Below are positions 8,656 through 17,313 of a DNA stretch of 23,816 bases, piece by piece. The notes under the pieces were generated by a model that was not told where the DNA came from, did no database searches, and saw only the letters and a list, made by a program, of their open reading frames with translations. The DNA is from Clostridiales bacterium. Its GTDB lineage: Bacteria; Bacillota; Clostridia; Saccharofermentanales; DTU023. The DNA lies in assembly GCA_004556455.1 (NCBI GenBank), contig SFGY01000015.1, positions 1-23,816 on the forward strand, read 5' to 3'. The position numbers and the translations under genes are program-made. Positions within the stretch are counted from its first letter, which is position 1. Each line of letters opens with the position of its first letter.

Positions 8656-11600
8656 ATGAAAACAAGTAAACGAAATCGATGGCTCAACTTTTTGCTGGCG
8701 CTGATCATGCTGGTGGGCTTGCTGCCGCTTTCTGTCCTGTCGGTGGGCGCTGAAAGCGGCGGCGAGGAGACGACCGGCGCCAGCCAGGAGGCAGCGCGGG
8801 CCTCTTCTTCGTCGTATCCCGCGCTAACCAATTTGGTCGAGGGAACGGAGATAATCTACGGTCACGTCTATTTTTTCTATAAAAACGGCAGGGTGGTGAG
8901 CCGTTCGGTCATTATAGACCCGGAGGATTGCATATATAACGAGAGATTACTCGAAGGCTATAAGAGCGATACAAATCTTCAGCGGGTCGTGTCATACGAT
9001 AACGGCATTCTTATGTATTGGACACGTTATGAGAATGATTTCCTGGATCTTTCGGGGCTTGAGGGAAGGTCTCTGATGCTGGTTCTGTTCGACAATCTGA
9101 AGCTATCCGCCCTGTATGCCCCCGGCGTCGATCTGAAGCTGATGGTGACCGACGGCGTCCAGGTCACCTTCAACCACAGCACCCGGTATAAGAACAAGAC
9201 CGCCTACTGCCCCCAAAACGGTGCAACCGGCGCGGTGATCGATCTGGCCCAGTCGGAGGGAAGCTTGAGCGGCTGCGGTACCTTTGAGCTGTGCGGAAAC
9301 GGGGAACTGGGTATCGTCACGACGAGTGCCCCCAGGAAAACCAGCCCCGACTATGCCATCGTGGCGAAAAACACATCGGTTCTGGAGGATGCTGCACTGA
9401 ATATTGTCTGCGGCAACAGCCACAGAGATGTGAGTTCCCTGATCCAGACGATCTCGCTCACCATCGACACCACCAGGGATGTTTCCCTTTCTATCAAAAA
9501 TCCCCGGACCAACGCCGCCGCATGGAGCTGCCATATGAACAACTTCAAGCTCGTCAACGCAAAGAGCCTGAATGTCTATGTGCAGCGGGGCTCCGGCGGA
9601 TGGACCTTATTCGGCAGCAACGGCGAAACCGACCCGGCGAAGGTGTTTAAGAATTACAGGAGCATCGGTAAGATCGGCGGGGAATGGTATATAGCCGGAA
9701 GAACCGACAGCAGCGGTTGCTATAATCTTACCATGGATCGCAGAGACTACATGCCGCAGATCCGCTTCAACCTCAACCTCCAGGAGGTGAAGGGGGGTCA
9801 GACGGTGTGGGGCCTGAAGGCCGGCCTGGGCTATGAGATGTCTGCGGATATTGTGTATATGCCCCAGTGGATGCAAAAGCTGAGGGATGCAGGCAGAGTC
9901 AGGTTCTATTTCTACGGCCTCCTGTGCAAGCCGGGTCAGGAAGAGGGCTATGAAGAAGACCCCTATGCGTATACGTATGATTTTTATGTGGACCGCACCG
10001 GAAAACACAGTGTAGAGTTCTACTGGGCCTGCAGGCCGTCGGCAGATAGTAACTATGTCAGACCGATGACAGAAGCGAGTGTCCTTTATCAGACACACAT
10101 CGAATTTGATGTGCAGATGAACGAATCGGTCAGCGGCAAACAATACATATATAATGTTCATCTTCTGCAGGCGGGGGGCGAATTTACCGAAGCAACCAAC
10201 GCCACCCACAAGATCTCCCTGGATCCGGCTACATTGGCGAAATGCTATACCGACGAGTCATATTCAACTGGTATCCCCTCCGAGTGGAGATATCTGGCCG
10301 ATGAGGATGCGTATATTATGTACTTCTGGGTAAGACCGCGGCACGGATACGAGCTTGCCGATTCGACTGCGACGGCAGACAACGGAGTTACTCTGAATGT
10401 GCAGCATACAAAGGTTACAAGGAGGTCATTCACCAACTATGAAAAAAACCTCACTGTCAACCTTGTGGCAAAGCGGAAGCTGACGGATGTGCGCGGTACG
10501 CTCAGGAATTTCCGTCTCGGCATTGACGCCGGGTTTACGGAGATCGTATCGAATGAACCGAAAAAGTATACCTTCAAAAATACGGTGGTATACGATGTCG
10601 CCTATGGCTCTTACGGCGTAGAGGCCGGTCAATTGCGTGAAGGCGATACGTGTTATGTCTACTTCGACGTAAAGCCGGGGGTTGGCTATTATCTCCCCGA
10701 GAATGCTTCGGTAAAGGTGATCCAGCCCGCAGGCTACAGAGCCAACGGGATATTCGACTCTGCGGAAACATACAGCACAGTCTATAAGGGCGATTGGTAC
10801 GACTATACACCGATAGGACGGAAATACCGGGTCTCTCAACTGTTGGAGCCGAACAGCGAGGGAGTGAAATACGGGACCGATATCCGTGTACAGGAGCCTA
10901 AGGCGGGGGACCGCCCCGCTGCCTTTGCCGACTATGAAAAACCGACAAGCCTGCCGTATAATATGAAGGTGCTGTCGATGCAATGGCTGGGACCCGATCA
11001 CAAACCAATGAGGAAATTTGACAAATTTGAGGTTGGAAAATCGTATTTCCTCGATCTTCGTATCGGATTTGAGGGCGGCGAAGAAATGGGCTATGTATAC
11101 CCGGAAAATTGGAAAGATTTCAAGGTGAACGGTAAGAGCGTAAACGCATGGATGGAATATGACGACAATACAGACGGGCATGTCTGGCAGGTGTATGAAT
11201 CCTATAAGGTGGTTGACCCCAACGCCAGCGGCTCCGTCAGCGGCACGGTGAAGAGCTTTAATTCCGCTTCCGATAAGGTGACCATTCAGCTCATTCAGCA
11301 GGGATACGCAGAGCCTGCGTATGAAACCACGGTCTCCGGCGGAACGAAGGAGGGGAATCAATATACCGCCTCCTACACGATTTCCGGGATCGCTTCCGGT
11401 ACCTATACCATGCGGGTGATGAAGAAAAATCATGTCACCCGGGAGTATACCGTGACGGTGAGCGGAGAAGCGGTGACGCAGAATGTGAAAATACACCTGA
11501 AGGGGGACATCAACGGCGACGGCAAGGTCACGATCGGCGATGTCAACAGAGCAAACCTTCATGCAAAGGGAAAGAGCACATTGACTCTGTATGAATTTGC

Positions 11601-11691
11601 CTGCGCAGACATCAACGGAGACGGCAAGGTCACGATCAGCGATGTCAACAGAGCGAACCTTCATATGAAAGGAAAGTCTTTGCTTTGGTAG
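8656..11691 (+). CDS. Large secreted protein with C-terminal dockerin-like domain
   Basis: 1011 residues with the ATG preceded by AAAGGAGG. A signal peptide is cut near VGA-ES (about residue 32). The N-terminal third has short beta repeats (LMLVLFDNLKLSALYAPGVD, LEDAALNIVCGN) suggestive of a beta-helix or adhesin-like fold. The middle has several beta modules of the GKSYFLDLRIGFEGG type. An Ig-like unit (about 858-943, TYTMRVMKKNHVTREYTV) precedes two dockerin-type calcium loops, DINGDGKVTIGD (951-962) and DINGDGKVTISD (985-996), each followed by VNRANLHxKGK. The C-terminus is GKSLLW, as in the paralogue ending at 6083, and the last roughly 95 residues of the two are nearly the same. No catalytic domain was recognised. 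It is probably an exoprotein displayed through the cohesin-like protein upstream. Confidence 0.88.
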   Translation: MKTSKRNRWLNFLLALIMLVGLLPLSVLSVGAESGGEETTGASQEAARASSSSYPALTNLVEGTEIIYGHVYFFYKNGRVVSRSVIIDPEDCIYNERLLEGYKSDTNLQRVVSYDNGILMYWTRYENDFLDLSGLEGRSLMLVLFDNLKLSALYAPGVDLKLMVTDGVQVTFNHSTRYKNKTAYCPQNGATGAVIDLAQSEGSLSGCGTFELCGNGELGIVTTSAPRKTSPDYAIVAKNTSVLEDAALNIVCGNSHRDVSSLIQTISLTIDTTRDVSLSIKNPRTNAAAWSCHMNNFKLVNAKSLNVYVQRGSGGWTLFGSNGETDPAKVFKNYRSIGKIGGEWYIAGRTDSSGCYNLTMDRRDYMPQIRFNLNLQEVKGGQTVWGLKAGLGYEMSADIVYMPQWMQKLRDAGRVRFYFYGLLCKPGQEEGYEEDPYAYTYDFYVDRTGKHSVEFYWACRPSADSNYVRPMTEASVLYQTHIEFDVQMNESVSGKQYIYNVHLLQAGGEFTEATNATHKISLDPATLAKCYTDESYSTGIPSEWRYLADEDAYIMYFWVRPRHGYELADSTATADNGVTLNVQHTKVTRRSFTNYEKNLTVNLVAKRKLTDVRGTLRNFRLGIDAGFTEIVSNEPKKYTFKNTVVYDVAYGSYGVEAGQLREGDTCYVYFDVKPGVGYYLPENASVKVIQPAGYRANGIFDSAETYSTVYKGDWYDYTPIGRKYRVSQLLEPNSEGVKYGTDIRVQEPKAGDRPAAFADYEKPTSLPYNMKVLSMQWLGPDHKPMRKFDKFEVGKSYFLDLRIGFEGGEEMGYVYPENWKDFKVNGKSVNAWMEYDDNTDGHVWQVYESYKVVDPNASGSVSGTVKSFNSASDKVTIQLIQQGYAEPAYETTVSGGTKEGNQYTASYTISGIASGTYTMRVMKKNHVTREYTVTVSGEAVTQNVKIHLKGDINGDGKVTIGDVNRANLHAKGKSTLTLYEFACADINGDGKVTISDVNRANLHMKGKSLLW
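11506..11678 (+). repeat. Near-identical dockerin half-repeats in the second gene
   Basis: A unit of about 71 bases from 11506 recurs from 11608 with only a few differences. This is much closer than dockerin halves usually are at DNA level and suggests recent duplication or gene conversion. It is also strongly similar to 5898-6070. Confidence 0.85.
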
Positions 11692-11721
11692 TCTGATTGA
11701 GTTTGCTTCAACACCTCAGCT

Positions 11722-11869
11722 CCTGCCCTATGTCTGCATAGGGCAGGGACCGAGGCTTAAGAAGATAAAGCTATCTGTACCACCGCACCTTACTATTTGG
11801 AAAGGGCTTGTAAAAGCCCCTTTCCGAAAGGCGATGAACAGATAAAAAACGCATCGTCTTTCGGAAGGG
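11722..11869 (+). promoter_or_regulatory. Structured intergenic element, copy 2 (upstream of a lipoprotein gene)
   Basis: The first stem CCTGCCCTATG/CATAGGGCAGG (11722-11732 with 11737-11747) matches copy 1 at 6113. The linker GAGGCTTAAGAA follows, then a second short hairpin AGATA-AAGC-TATCT (11763-11776) at the same place as in copy 1 but with different paired bases. Then come two overlapping, mutually exclusive hairpins: GGAAAGGGCTT with AAGCCCCTTTCC (11799-11825, one bulge), and a 17-bp stem 11820-11836 with 11852-11868 (CTTTCCGAAAGG side). The lipoprotein gene starts 92 bases later. Function is unknown; an RNA switch is one possibility. Confidence 0.5.
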
Positions 11870-11960
11870 TGAGAATTTTCATTCAGAGCGTATCTATGGA
11901 AACCAGGCAGGGATGCATTGTGCCACAGGAATACTTCGGAATAAGAAAGAGGAGGTCCAT

Positions 11961-12848
11961 ATGAAAAGAATTGTGCTGCTGTTTTGCACAGTAATGTTAT
12001 TCATTTGCTCTTTGTGCGGATGTTCGGCTTCACCCGAAAAAAACCCTTCTATCCCAGGCGGGAGCACGATCCCCGGGGGCAACACCGCGAAGGATCCGGA
12101 TGATAAAAACACAGAGGAGGCCGCTTTTGCGGCGCTGCAAAAGAAAATCGCACAGAGCGGCAGCGCAGTCGCCGTCGCCTTTATCGGCTATGTGGATAGC
12201 GAGAGCTCTGAGGTGGACCTGCGCGCCTATGTTGCGGGCAGCGAAACGGGAAAGGAATATCCCAGCCTATCCCGTGCGCCGCTTTACATGGCTGAGGGAC
12301 AGGAGCTGTATGCAATTATACCGCCGAATGACAAGGGAACGATAATCGTGTACCCATCCATGATGACCGAAGACGGCGAGTATGCCGACGACAAGAGCAA
12401 TCCCCTCCACGTGGGGGAGCCCGGCGAACCGCTGTTGCTGCGGTGCAACCTCAGCGAGATATACTCCAATGTGCTGATTGCCGCTACTGACGGCGGCGGG
12501 GCCATGGACTTCCGCCCGTCGCTGTCTATGGAAAACGGGCACCTGCAGGAGATCGCAGGGGTGTACGATTTCTCAACATACGAGGAAGAACCCGATGAGC
12601 GATCCATTCAAATCGCAACAGAGCTTCTTCTGGAAACGGACGAGGTAAAGCAGGCGGTCATGCAGGGAATGAAGGTTATGTATACCGGAAATACCCAGTG
12701 GATCGAGGGGCGCCCCTGCCTGCTGTTTGCCCTGGGAACCGACAGCGAGGACCAGTTTGTCAGAGAACGTTATTACGGCGTGTGCGACAATCTCGTCTAT
12801 AGCTACGATGCCATAAGCGATACGTGGTCTACTGTCGGGCGGCAATAA
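11961..12848 (+). CDS. Putative lipoprotein
   Basis: A 295-residue protein with an N-terminal hydrophobic segment ending in LCGC, which gives a lipid-attachment Cys at residue 21. A Ser/Pro/Gly-rich spacer and an acidic extracellular domain follow. The ATG at 11961 is chosen because AGGAGG (11950-11955) lies 5 bases upstream; an in-frame upstream extension lacks a signal peptide start. I do not recognise the extracellular domain. It stands alone between the dockerin gene and the SPFH gene and has its own structured leader. It is probably membrane-anchored on the outer face. Confidence 0.75.
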   Translation: MKRIVLLFCTVMLFICSLCGCSASPEKNPSIPGGSTIPGGNTAKDPDDKNTEEAAFAALQKKIAQSGSAVAVAFIGYVDSESSEVDLRAYVAGSETGKEYPSLSRAPLYMAEGQELYAIIPPNDKGTIIVYPSMMTEDGEYADDKSNPLHVGEPGEPLLLRCNLSEIYSNVLIAATDGGGAMDFRPSLSMENGHLQEIAGVYDFSTYEEEPDERSIQIATELLLETDEVKQAVMQGMKVMYTGNTQWIEGRPCLLFALGTDSEDQFVRERYYGVCDNLVYSYDAISDTWSTVGRQ

Positions 12849-12874
12849 AAACAAGGGGAGAACAATCATTCATA

Positions 12875-12894
12875 TTCCGTGGGGGTCCACGGAA
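12875..12894 (+). other. Small perfect hairpin between lipoprotein and SPFH genes
   Basis: TTCCGTGG pairs exactly with CCACGGAA around a GGGT loop. A run of A, not T, follows, so it is not a terminator for + strand genes. Its role is unknown. Confidence 0.35.
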
Positions 12895-12967
12895 AAAAGA
12901 AGTGATCTGCCGGCTCCGGTCGGAAAAGTATATGGATCATTCTCACAATTGGAAAGGAGCTTTTATT

Positions 12968-14389
12968 ATGGGACTTATTAAAGCGGGTATCGGTGCATTG
13001 GGTGGCACTCTTGCCGACCAGTGGAAGGAATTTTTCTACTGCGAGTCTATGCCCAAGGAGGTGCTGGTCACCAAGGGACAAAAGCGCGTCAGCGGCAGGT
13101 CCTCCAATACGAAGGGGAGCGACAACATTATTTCCAACGGCTCCGGTATTGCCGTGGCCGACGGGCAGTGCATGATCATTGTGGAGCAGGGGAAGGTGGT
13201 GGAGATCTGCGCCGAGCCCGGGGAATTTACATATGATACCTCCACGGAGCCCTCCATCTTCTCCGGCAATCTGGGGGACAGCGTCCGCGCCACCTTCCAG
13301 ACCATCGGCAAGCGCTTTACCTACGGCGGCGACACCGGCAAGGACCAGCGGGTGTACTATTTCAACACCAAGGAGCTTATTGACAACAAATTCGGCACGC
13401 CGAATCCCATCCCCTTCCGTGTGGTGGATTCCAAGATCGGTTTGGATGTGGACGTTTCGGTGCGCTGCTCCGGTGTTTATTCGTATAAGATCGCAGACCC
13501 TCTGCTCTTTTACACCAATGTCTGCGGAAATGTGGAGAAGGAGTATACCCGGGACGAGCTGGATAGCCAGCTGAAAACCGAGTTTGTCAGCGCTTTGCAG
13601 CCGGCCTTCGGTAAGCTGTCCGACCTGGAGCTGCGCCCGAATCAGATCGTCAGCCACAATACCGACCTGGAGGATGCCATGAATGTGGCGCTCTCTGCCA
13701 AGTGGGGCGAGCTGCGCGGTCTGAAGGTAGTCAGCATTGCCCTGGGTTCGGTCACGCTGCCGGAAGAGGATGCGGAGATGATCAAGCAGGCCCAGCGCAC
13801 GGCCATCATGCGGGATCCCACCATGGCGGCAGCCACGCTGGTGGGCGCACAGGCGGATGCCATGAAGACGGCGGCAGGCAATCAGGCAGGCGCTATGACC
13901 GGCTTTATGGGCATGGGCATGGCCATGAATGCCGGCGGCGGCATGAACGCACAGAACCTGTTTGCCATGGGACAGCAGCAACAGCAGCAGGCGCAGCAGC
14001 AGGCTCCGGCGGCACCGGCAGCCCCGGCAGCGGGCGGCTGGAAATGTGCCTGCGGCGCAACCGCCACGGGTAAGTTCTGCCCGGAGTGCGGTGCCAAGAA
14101 ACCGGAGCCCGTACAGGCCGGCGCATGGAAATGCAAGTGCGGCGCTACGGCCACCGGCAAGTTCTGCCCCGAATGCGGCTCTCCCAAGCCGGCGGATTCC
14201 GAGGGCTGGACCTGCGCCTGCGGCACTTTGAATAAGGGTAAATTCTGCCAGAGCTGCGGCGCCAGAAAACCCGAGGGCGCACCGCTCTACCGCTGCGATA
14301 AATGCGGCTGGGAGCCGGAGGATCCGACGAATCCGCCGAAGTTCTGCCCCGAATGCGGAGATATATTCGACGATAACGATAAAAAATAA
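12968..14389 (+). CDS. SPFH-domain protein with C-terminal zinc ribbons (YdjI-like)
   Basis: 473 residues. The N-terminal SPFH-type domain (about 20-280, starting MGLIKAGIGALGGTLADQW, with EFFYCESMPKEVLVTKG) is of the Bacillus subtilis YdjI kind, a flotillin-related membrane-scaffold protein. An alanine/methionine-rich helix and a Gln/Ala/Pro linker (about 336-356) follow. Four zinc-ribbon-like Cys sets come next: C360/C362 with C371/C374, C389/C391 with C400/C403, C416/C418 with C427/C430, and C443/C446 with C460/C463. The first three are clearly repeated (CGATATGKFCPECG twice). The ATG at 12968 follows AAAGGAG by 8 bases. In B. subtilis such a protein works with a zinc-ribbon membrane protein, a TPM protein and PspA. 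The first two are encoded downstream here (18684, 19791); PspA is not seen. Confidence 0.88.
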   Translation: MGLIKAGIGALGGTLADQWKEFFYCESMPKEVLVTKGQKRVSGRSSNTKGSDNIISNGSGIAVADGQCMIIVEQGKVVEICAEPGEFTYDTSTEPSIFSGNLGDSVRATFQTIGKRFTYGGDTGKDQRVYYFNTKELIDNKFGTPNPIPFRVVDSKIGLDVDVSVRCSGVYSYKIADPLLFYTNVCGNVEKEYTRDELDSQLKTEFVSALQPAFGKLSDLELRPNQIVSHNTDLEDAMNVALSAKWGELRGLKVVSIALGSVTLPEEDAEMIKQAQRTAIMRDPTMAAATLVGAQADAMKTAAGNQAGAMTGFMGMGMAMNAGGGMNAQNLFAMGQQQQQQAQQQAPAAPAAPAAGGWKCACGATATGKFCPECGAKKPEPVQAGAWKCKCGATATGKFCPECGSPKPADSEGWTCACGTLNKGKFCQSCGARKPEGAPLYRCDKCGWEPEDPTNPPKFCPECGDIFDDNDKK

Positions 14390-14428
14390 AACTGCCGCTT
14401 ATCGGGAACCGTATTAACGGAAGCGTTG

Positions 14429-14486
14429 TTTCGGCCAGGTATGAACGGCTTAGACAAAAAGCCGTTCATACCGCCGAAAGGCTTTT
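14429..14486 (+). terminator. Long terminator-like hairpin after the SPFH gene
   Basis: GGTATGAACGGC (14438-14449) pairs perfectly with GCCGTTCATACC (14461-14472). An outer TTTCGG/CCGAAA pairing (14429-14434 with 14474-14479) lengthens the stem, and GGCTTTT follows. It probably ends or attenuates transcription before the DUF3592 gene. The T-run is short (four), so termination may be partial. Confidence 0.7.
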
Positions 14487-14586
14487 GCGCAGCAGGATAA
14501 GCTTCCCTGCCGGCAAGACGGCAAAGAATTTTTGTGTGATTTGTTAAGGAGTGGTTTTGCATTTGCTTGCAAAAGGAGATCCTGTT

Positions 14587-15111
14587 ATGAGTAAAAGAAA
14601 AAAAGACATTAAAATGACCATATTTATCATGGTCGCCGGCATCGGCTTGATAATTGCGGGTGTAATCGGAATTGTTACAAGCAGAATCGACAGCAGGGAA
14701 TATAAAAGCTCAACCGATGTACGGAAAATTCCCGCTGTCATTGTTGACTTCTCAACCAAGGACGATAAGGATGATTCCGGTGATGTAAAGTATACAACAT
14801 ATAAATTTAAGGTTTCATATGTTATTGACGGAAAAACCTATAAGGGAAAATGTGAAGAGCGTGTCTGGTCAAGCGACTACTCAAAAAAATATGCCTATGA
14901 TAAATTGAGAAAAGGCGACACAATAGACGTCGAGGTTTATAAAACCTCAAAAGGTGATTACAAGCTTTCGCCTGAGAGAAGTCCCGTTGATTTTCTGCTC
15001 TATTGTGCGGCAATCCCCGTCGGCTTGTTCTTTGTTGTCATAATGATATGCGACGTTGTAAAAGACAACCGAAAAAAGAAAAGCGAAAACGAAATGATCA
15101 GCAAGGAATAA
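14587..15111 (+). CDS. DUF3592-type membrane protein
   Basis: 174 residues: a transmembrane helix at about 10-31, an extracellular beta domain (VDFSTKDDKDD, YTTYKFKVSYVIDGKTYKGK, GDTIDVEVYKTSKGDYKL), and a second helix at about 137-158 with a basic tail. This is the usual layout of DUF3592 proteins, whose function is unknown. The ATG at 14587 follows AAGGAG by 8 bases. A TTTTGCA/TGCAAAA pair (14555-14561 with 14568-14574) borders the ribosome binding site and may partly mask it. The gene is clearly AT-richer than those around it, as is the next one. Confidence 0.8.
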   Translation: MSKRKKDIKMTIFIMVAGIGLIIAGVIGIVTSRIDSREYKSSTDVRKIPAVIVDFSTKDDKDDSGDVKYTTYKFKVSYVIDGKTYKGKCEERVWSSDYSKKYAYDKLRKGDTIDVEVYKTSKGDYKLSPERSPVDFLLYCAAIPVGLFFVVIMICDVVKDNRKKKSENEMISKE

Positions 15112-15126
15112 ATCAGAGGTACTTTT

Positions 15127-16425
15127 ATGGATTTATCAGTAGCACTGATTATTGCGGCTTCCTTTGCTATTTTATGTACATTCTATATCGGTAAAAGGAT
15201 ACTTACCATAGATTTTTCGGAATACAGCTCCAAAAACTCTAAAAAAGCCAAACTGGAAAGATTGCTTGCGAAAAAGGAAACGCCCCTTCAGAATTCAAAA
15301 ATCCGAAGAGATATGAGAAGCGCCTTTGAAAGAATTCTGATACCGCTGGGGAATGCGGATCAAGACCTTCTTCCGGCAAGAATGGATATGGCATTCCGGA
15401 AAAAAACCGTCAGTCAAATCAACAGACTTCATAGGAATAAGCTTTGCCGCAAAATTTACGTCACAGATGTTGTTCCCATTCCTAAAAACAACTTTGAAAC
15501 ATGGAGCGATGACGGCAGAGAATGGCGGGAATCGGTTTTAATGTGCAGCACACTGGAGCGTTTTGAGTCAACCGAAGGCAACATGGTTCAGAGCGAGCTA
15601 TACCGTAAGAATTCATATCTCAGAATACTTCAGTCAAGACACGTTCGCCGCACCGATCAAAAAGAAAATAAGAAAAGCTATTATAACGATATGTTGAGCA
15701 TAACCTGCCCGTCCTGCGGTGCAAGAGTCAAGCTTAACAGTCAGCAGGTTACCTGTGAATACTGCGGCGCCGTTATAAAAAACGAGTTTTACGATTGGCA
15801 GACCGAGTCGTTTGAGATTTATGAATCTATCAGTACAAACCTGAAAAGTTTTTTACAGCTTCTTGTGTCCGGCTCCATACTTTTCTTATGTGTCTTTCTG
15901 TGCTTATATCTGATCAAGGACACCGAGATTTCCCTTGCCGCCGGCGTTGGTGCAGCGGTTCTGACTTTCGGGGGAATCGTTACACCGATTATCTGCGGGA
16001 AAATCAGGCAAGAAAAGCTTGCCGGAAAAATTGTAAGATATTCCGAGAATTATCTCAGAGCCTGCTTAAACGAACACTTTTGGGAGAATGAAAACGACGA
16101 AGATCTGCTTGATTTCAGCGTTGGTACAATTAAGCTTTTAAAAGTTGCCCACACAGAAGAAACAACAACCGTTACGGCTGACATTTTCGGAACAAAAACC
16201 TTTCTTCCCGAAAATCAAAAGCCGTATACAGAAAGATTTAAAAAGAGATTGCTCATGCAAAGGGCAAGATATCCCGAAAAGCGAAAAACGGACGGCGAGT
16301 TCTTTACCGAAAAGGATTGCCCGTCCTGCGGCGCCAATTTCATGCCTGATGAAAACAACTGCTGTTCGTTCTGCGGGTACGGCTTACAGGTCAACAACGC
16401 AAAATGGATTGTACAAAAAAATTAA
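15127..16425 (+). CDS. Membrane protein with two zinc ribbons
   Basis: 432 residues. An N-terminal membrane helix (about 5-22) is followed by a cytosolic region, a zinc ribbon (CPSCG at about 195 and CEYCG at about 213), two membrane helices (about 237-262 and 267-290), a mixed alpha/beta domain, and a second zinc ribbon near the C-terminus (CPSCG then CSFCG). The two flanking alpha/beta segments may be Tim44/NTF2-like, but this is a weak impression. It is 15 bases downstream of the DUF3592 gene and shares its AT-rich composition. It probably belongs to the envelope-associated zinc-ribbon cluster. The precise role is unknown. Confidence 0.78.
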   Translation: MDLSVALIIAASFAILCTFYIGKRILTIDFSEYSSKNSKKAKLERLLAKKETPLQNSKIRRDMRSAFERILIPLGNADQDLLPARMDMAFRKKTVSQINRLHRNKLCRKIYVTDVVPIPKNNFETWSDDGREWRESVLMCSTLERFESTEGNMVQSELYRKNSYLRILQSRHVRRTDQKENKKSYYNDMLSITCPSCGARVKLNSQQVTCEYCGAVIKNEFYDWQTESFEIYESISTNLKSFLQLLVSGSILFLCVFLCLYLIKDTEISLAAGVGAAVLTFGGIVTPIICGKIRQEKLAGKIVRYSENYLRACLNEHFWENENDEDLLDFSVGTIKLLKVAHTEETTTVTADIFGTKTFLPENQKPYTERFKKRLLMQRARYPEKRKTDGEFFTEKDCPSCGANFMPDENNCCSFCGYGLQVNNAKWIVQKN

Positions 16426-16443
16426 TAAGCGGAGGATCACATT

Positions 16444-17310
16444 ATGGGACTGTTTGACAAAAAATACTGCGACATCTGCGGTGAGAAAATCGGACTTCTC
16501 GGAAACCGCAAGCTGGAGGACGGGAATCTCTGTAAGGATTGCGCAAGAAAGCTCTCGCCGTTTTTCAGCGAACGGCGGAGCTCGACGGTGGAGGACATCA
16601 AGCGCCAGCTTGCTTACCGTGCGGAAAACGAAAAGAAGCTTGCCGGCTTTGCCCCGTCGATCACCTTTGACGGGAGCAAAAAGGTATACATCGATCCTAT
16701 AGGGGAGCGGTTCATCGTTACCGGGGCCTCTAACTGGCGCAGCAGCAATCCTGACCTCATTGCGTTTTCGCAGGTACTTGGGGTGGACACGGATATCCGG
16801 GAGAATAAGGAGGAGATCTTTTACAAGGACTCTGAGGGAAATGAGAAGAGCTATGTGCCGCCCCGCTATGCCTGCGACTATGAGTTCAATGTGACGATTC
16901 GGGTGGATTCCCCATGGTTTAGTGAGATCGAACTGGAGCTGAGCGACGGCAACCGCCCCGACAGCCCCTATACGGACCTGTACCGCCAATATGAGCAGAG
17001 AATGCACGAGCTTGCAGACATTCTGATGCGCCGGGATAACAGAAACCGGGTTTGGGACGGCGGCAGTACGATGAATCGGGTGGATAGCACGGGCATCCGT
17101 CAGGAAAGACCTGCTTCCGCGCCCAATGCTATGGGCAGCGAGACATGGGTATGCCCGTCCTGCGGCGCACAAAGCAGCGGAAAATTCTGCGCAAACTGCG
17201 GCACCCCCAAGCCTGTAGTCAGCTCCGGCTGTACAAACTGCGGGTGGAGACCCTCGGCGGGACAGGGTATGCCGAAATTCTGCCCGGAGTGCGGCAGGCC
17301 GCTTCGGTAA
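16444..17310 (+). CDS. DUF4428-type protein with C-terminal zinc ribbons
   Basis: 288 residues and soluble. The N-terminus has a DUF4428-like treble-clef motif (YCDICGEKIGLLGNRKLEDG, Cys 9, 12, 30, 33). A predicted alpha/beta central region with no recognised fold follows. A Ser/Pro linker and a double zinc ribbon (WVCPSCGAQSSGKFCANCG, then CTNCGW...FCPECG) close the protein. These ribbons closely resemble those of the SPFH protein at 12968, suggesting shared partners or recent shuffling. Start ATG with GGAGG upstream, 18 bases after the previous stop. Confidence 0.82.
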   Translation: MGLFDKKYCDICGEKIGLLGNRKLEDGNLCKDCARKLSPFFSERRSSTVEDIKRQLAYRAENEKKLAGFAPSITFDGSKKVYIDPIGERFIVTGASNWRSSNPDLIAFSQVLGVDTDIRENKEEIFYKDSEGNEKSYVPPRYACDYEFNVTIRVDSPWFSEIELELSDGNRPDSPYTDLYRQYEQRMHELADILMRRDNRNRVWDGGSTMNRVDSTGIRQERPASAPNAMGSETWVCPSCGAQSSGKFCANCGTPKPVVSSGCTNCGWRPSAGQGMPKFCPECGRPLR

Positions 17311-17313
17311 ATC

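Noticed and set aside
12875..12894. Terminator after the lipoprotein at 11961
   Set aside because: The hairpin is perfect but is followed by A residues, and there is no T-run on the + strand.
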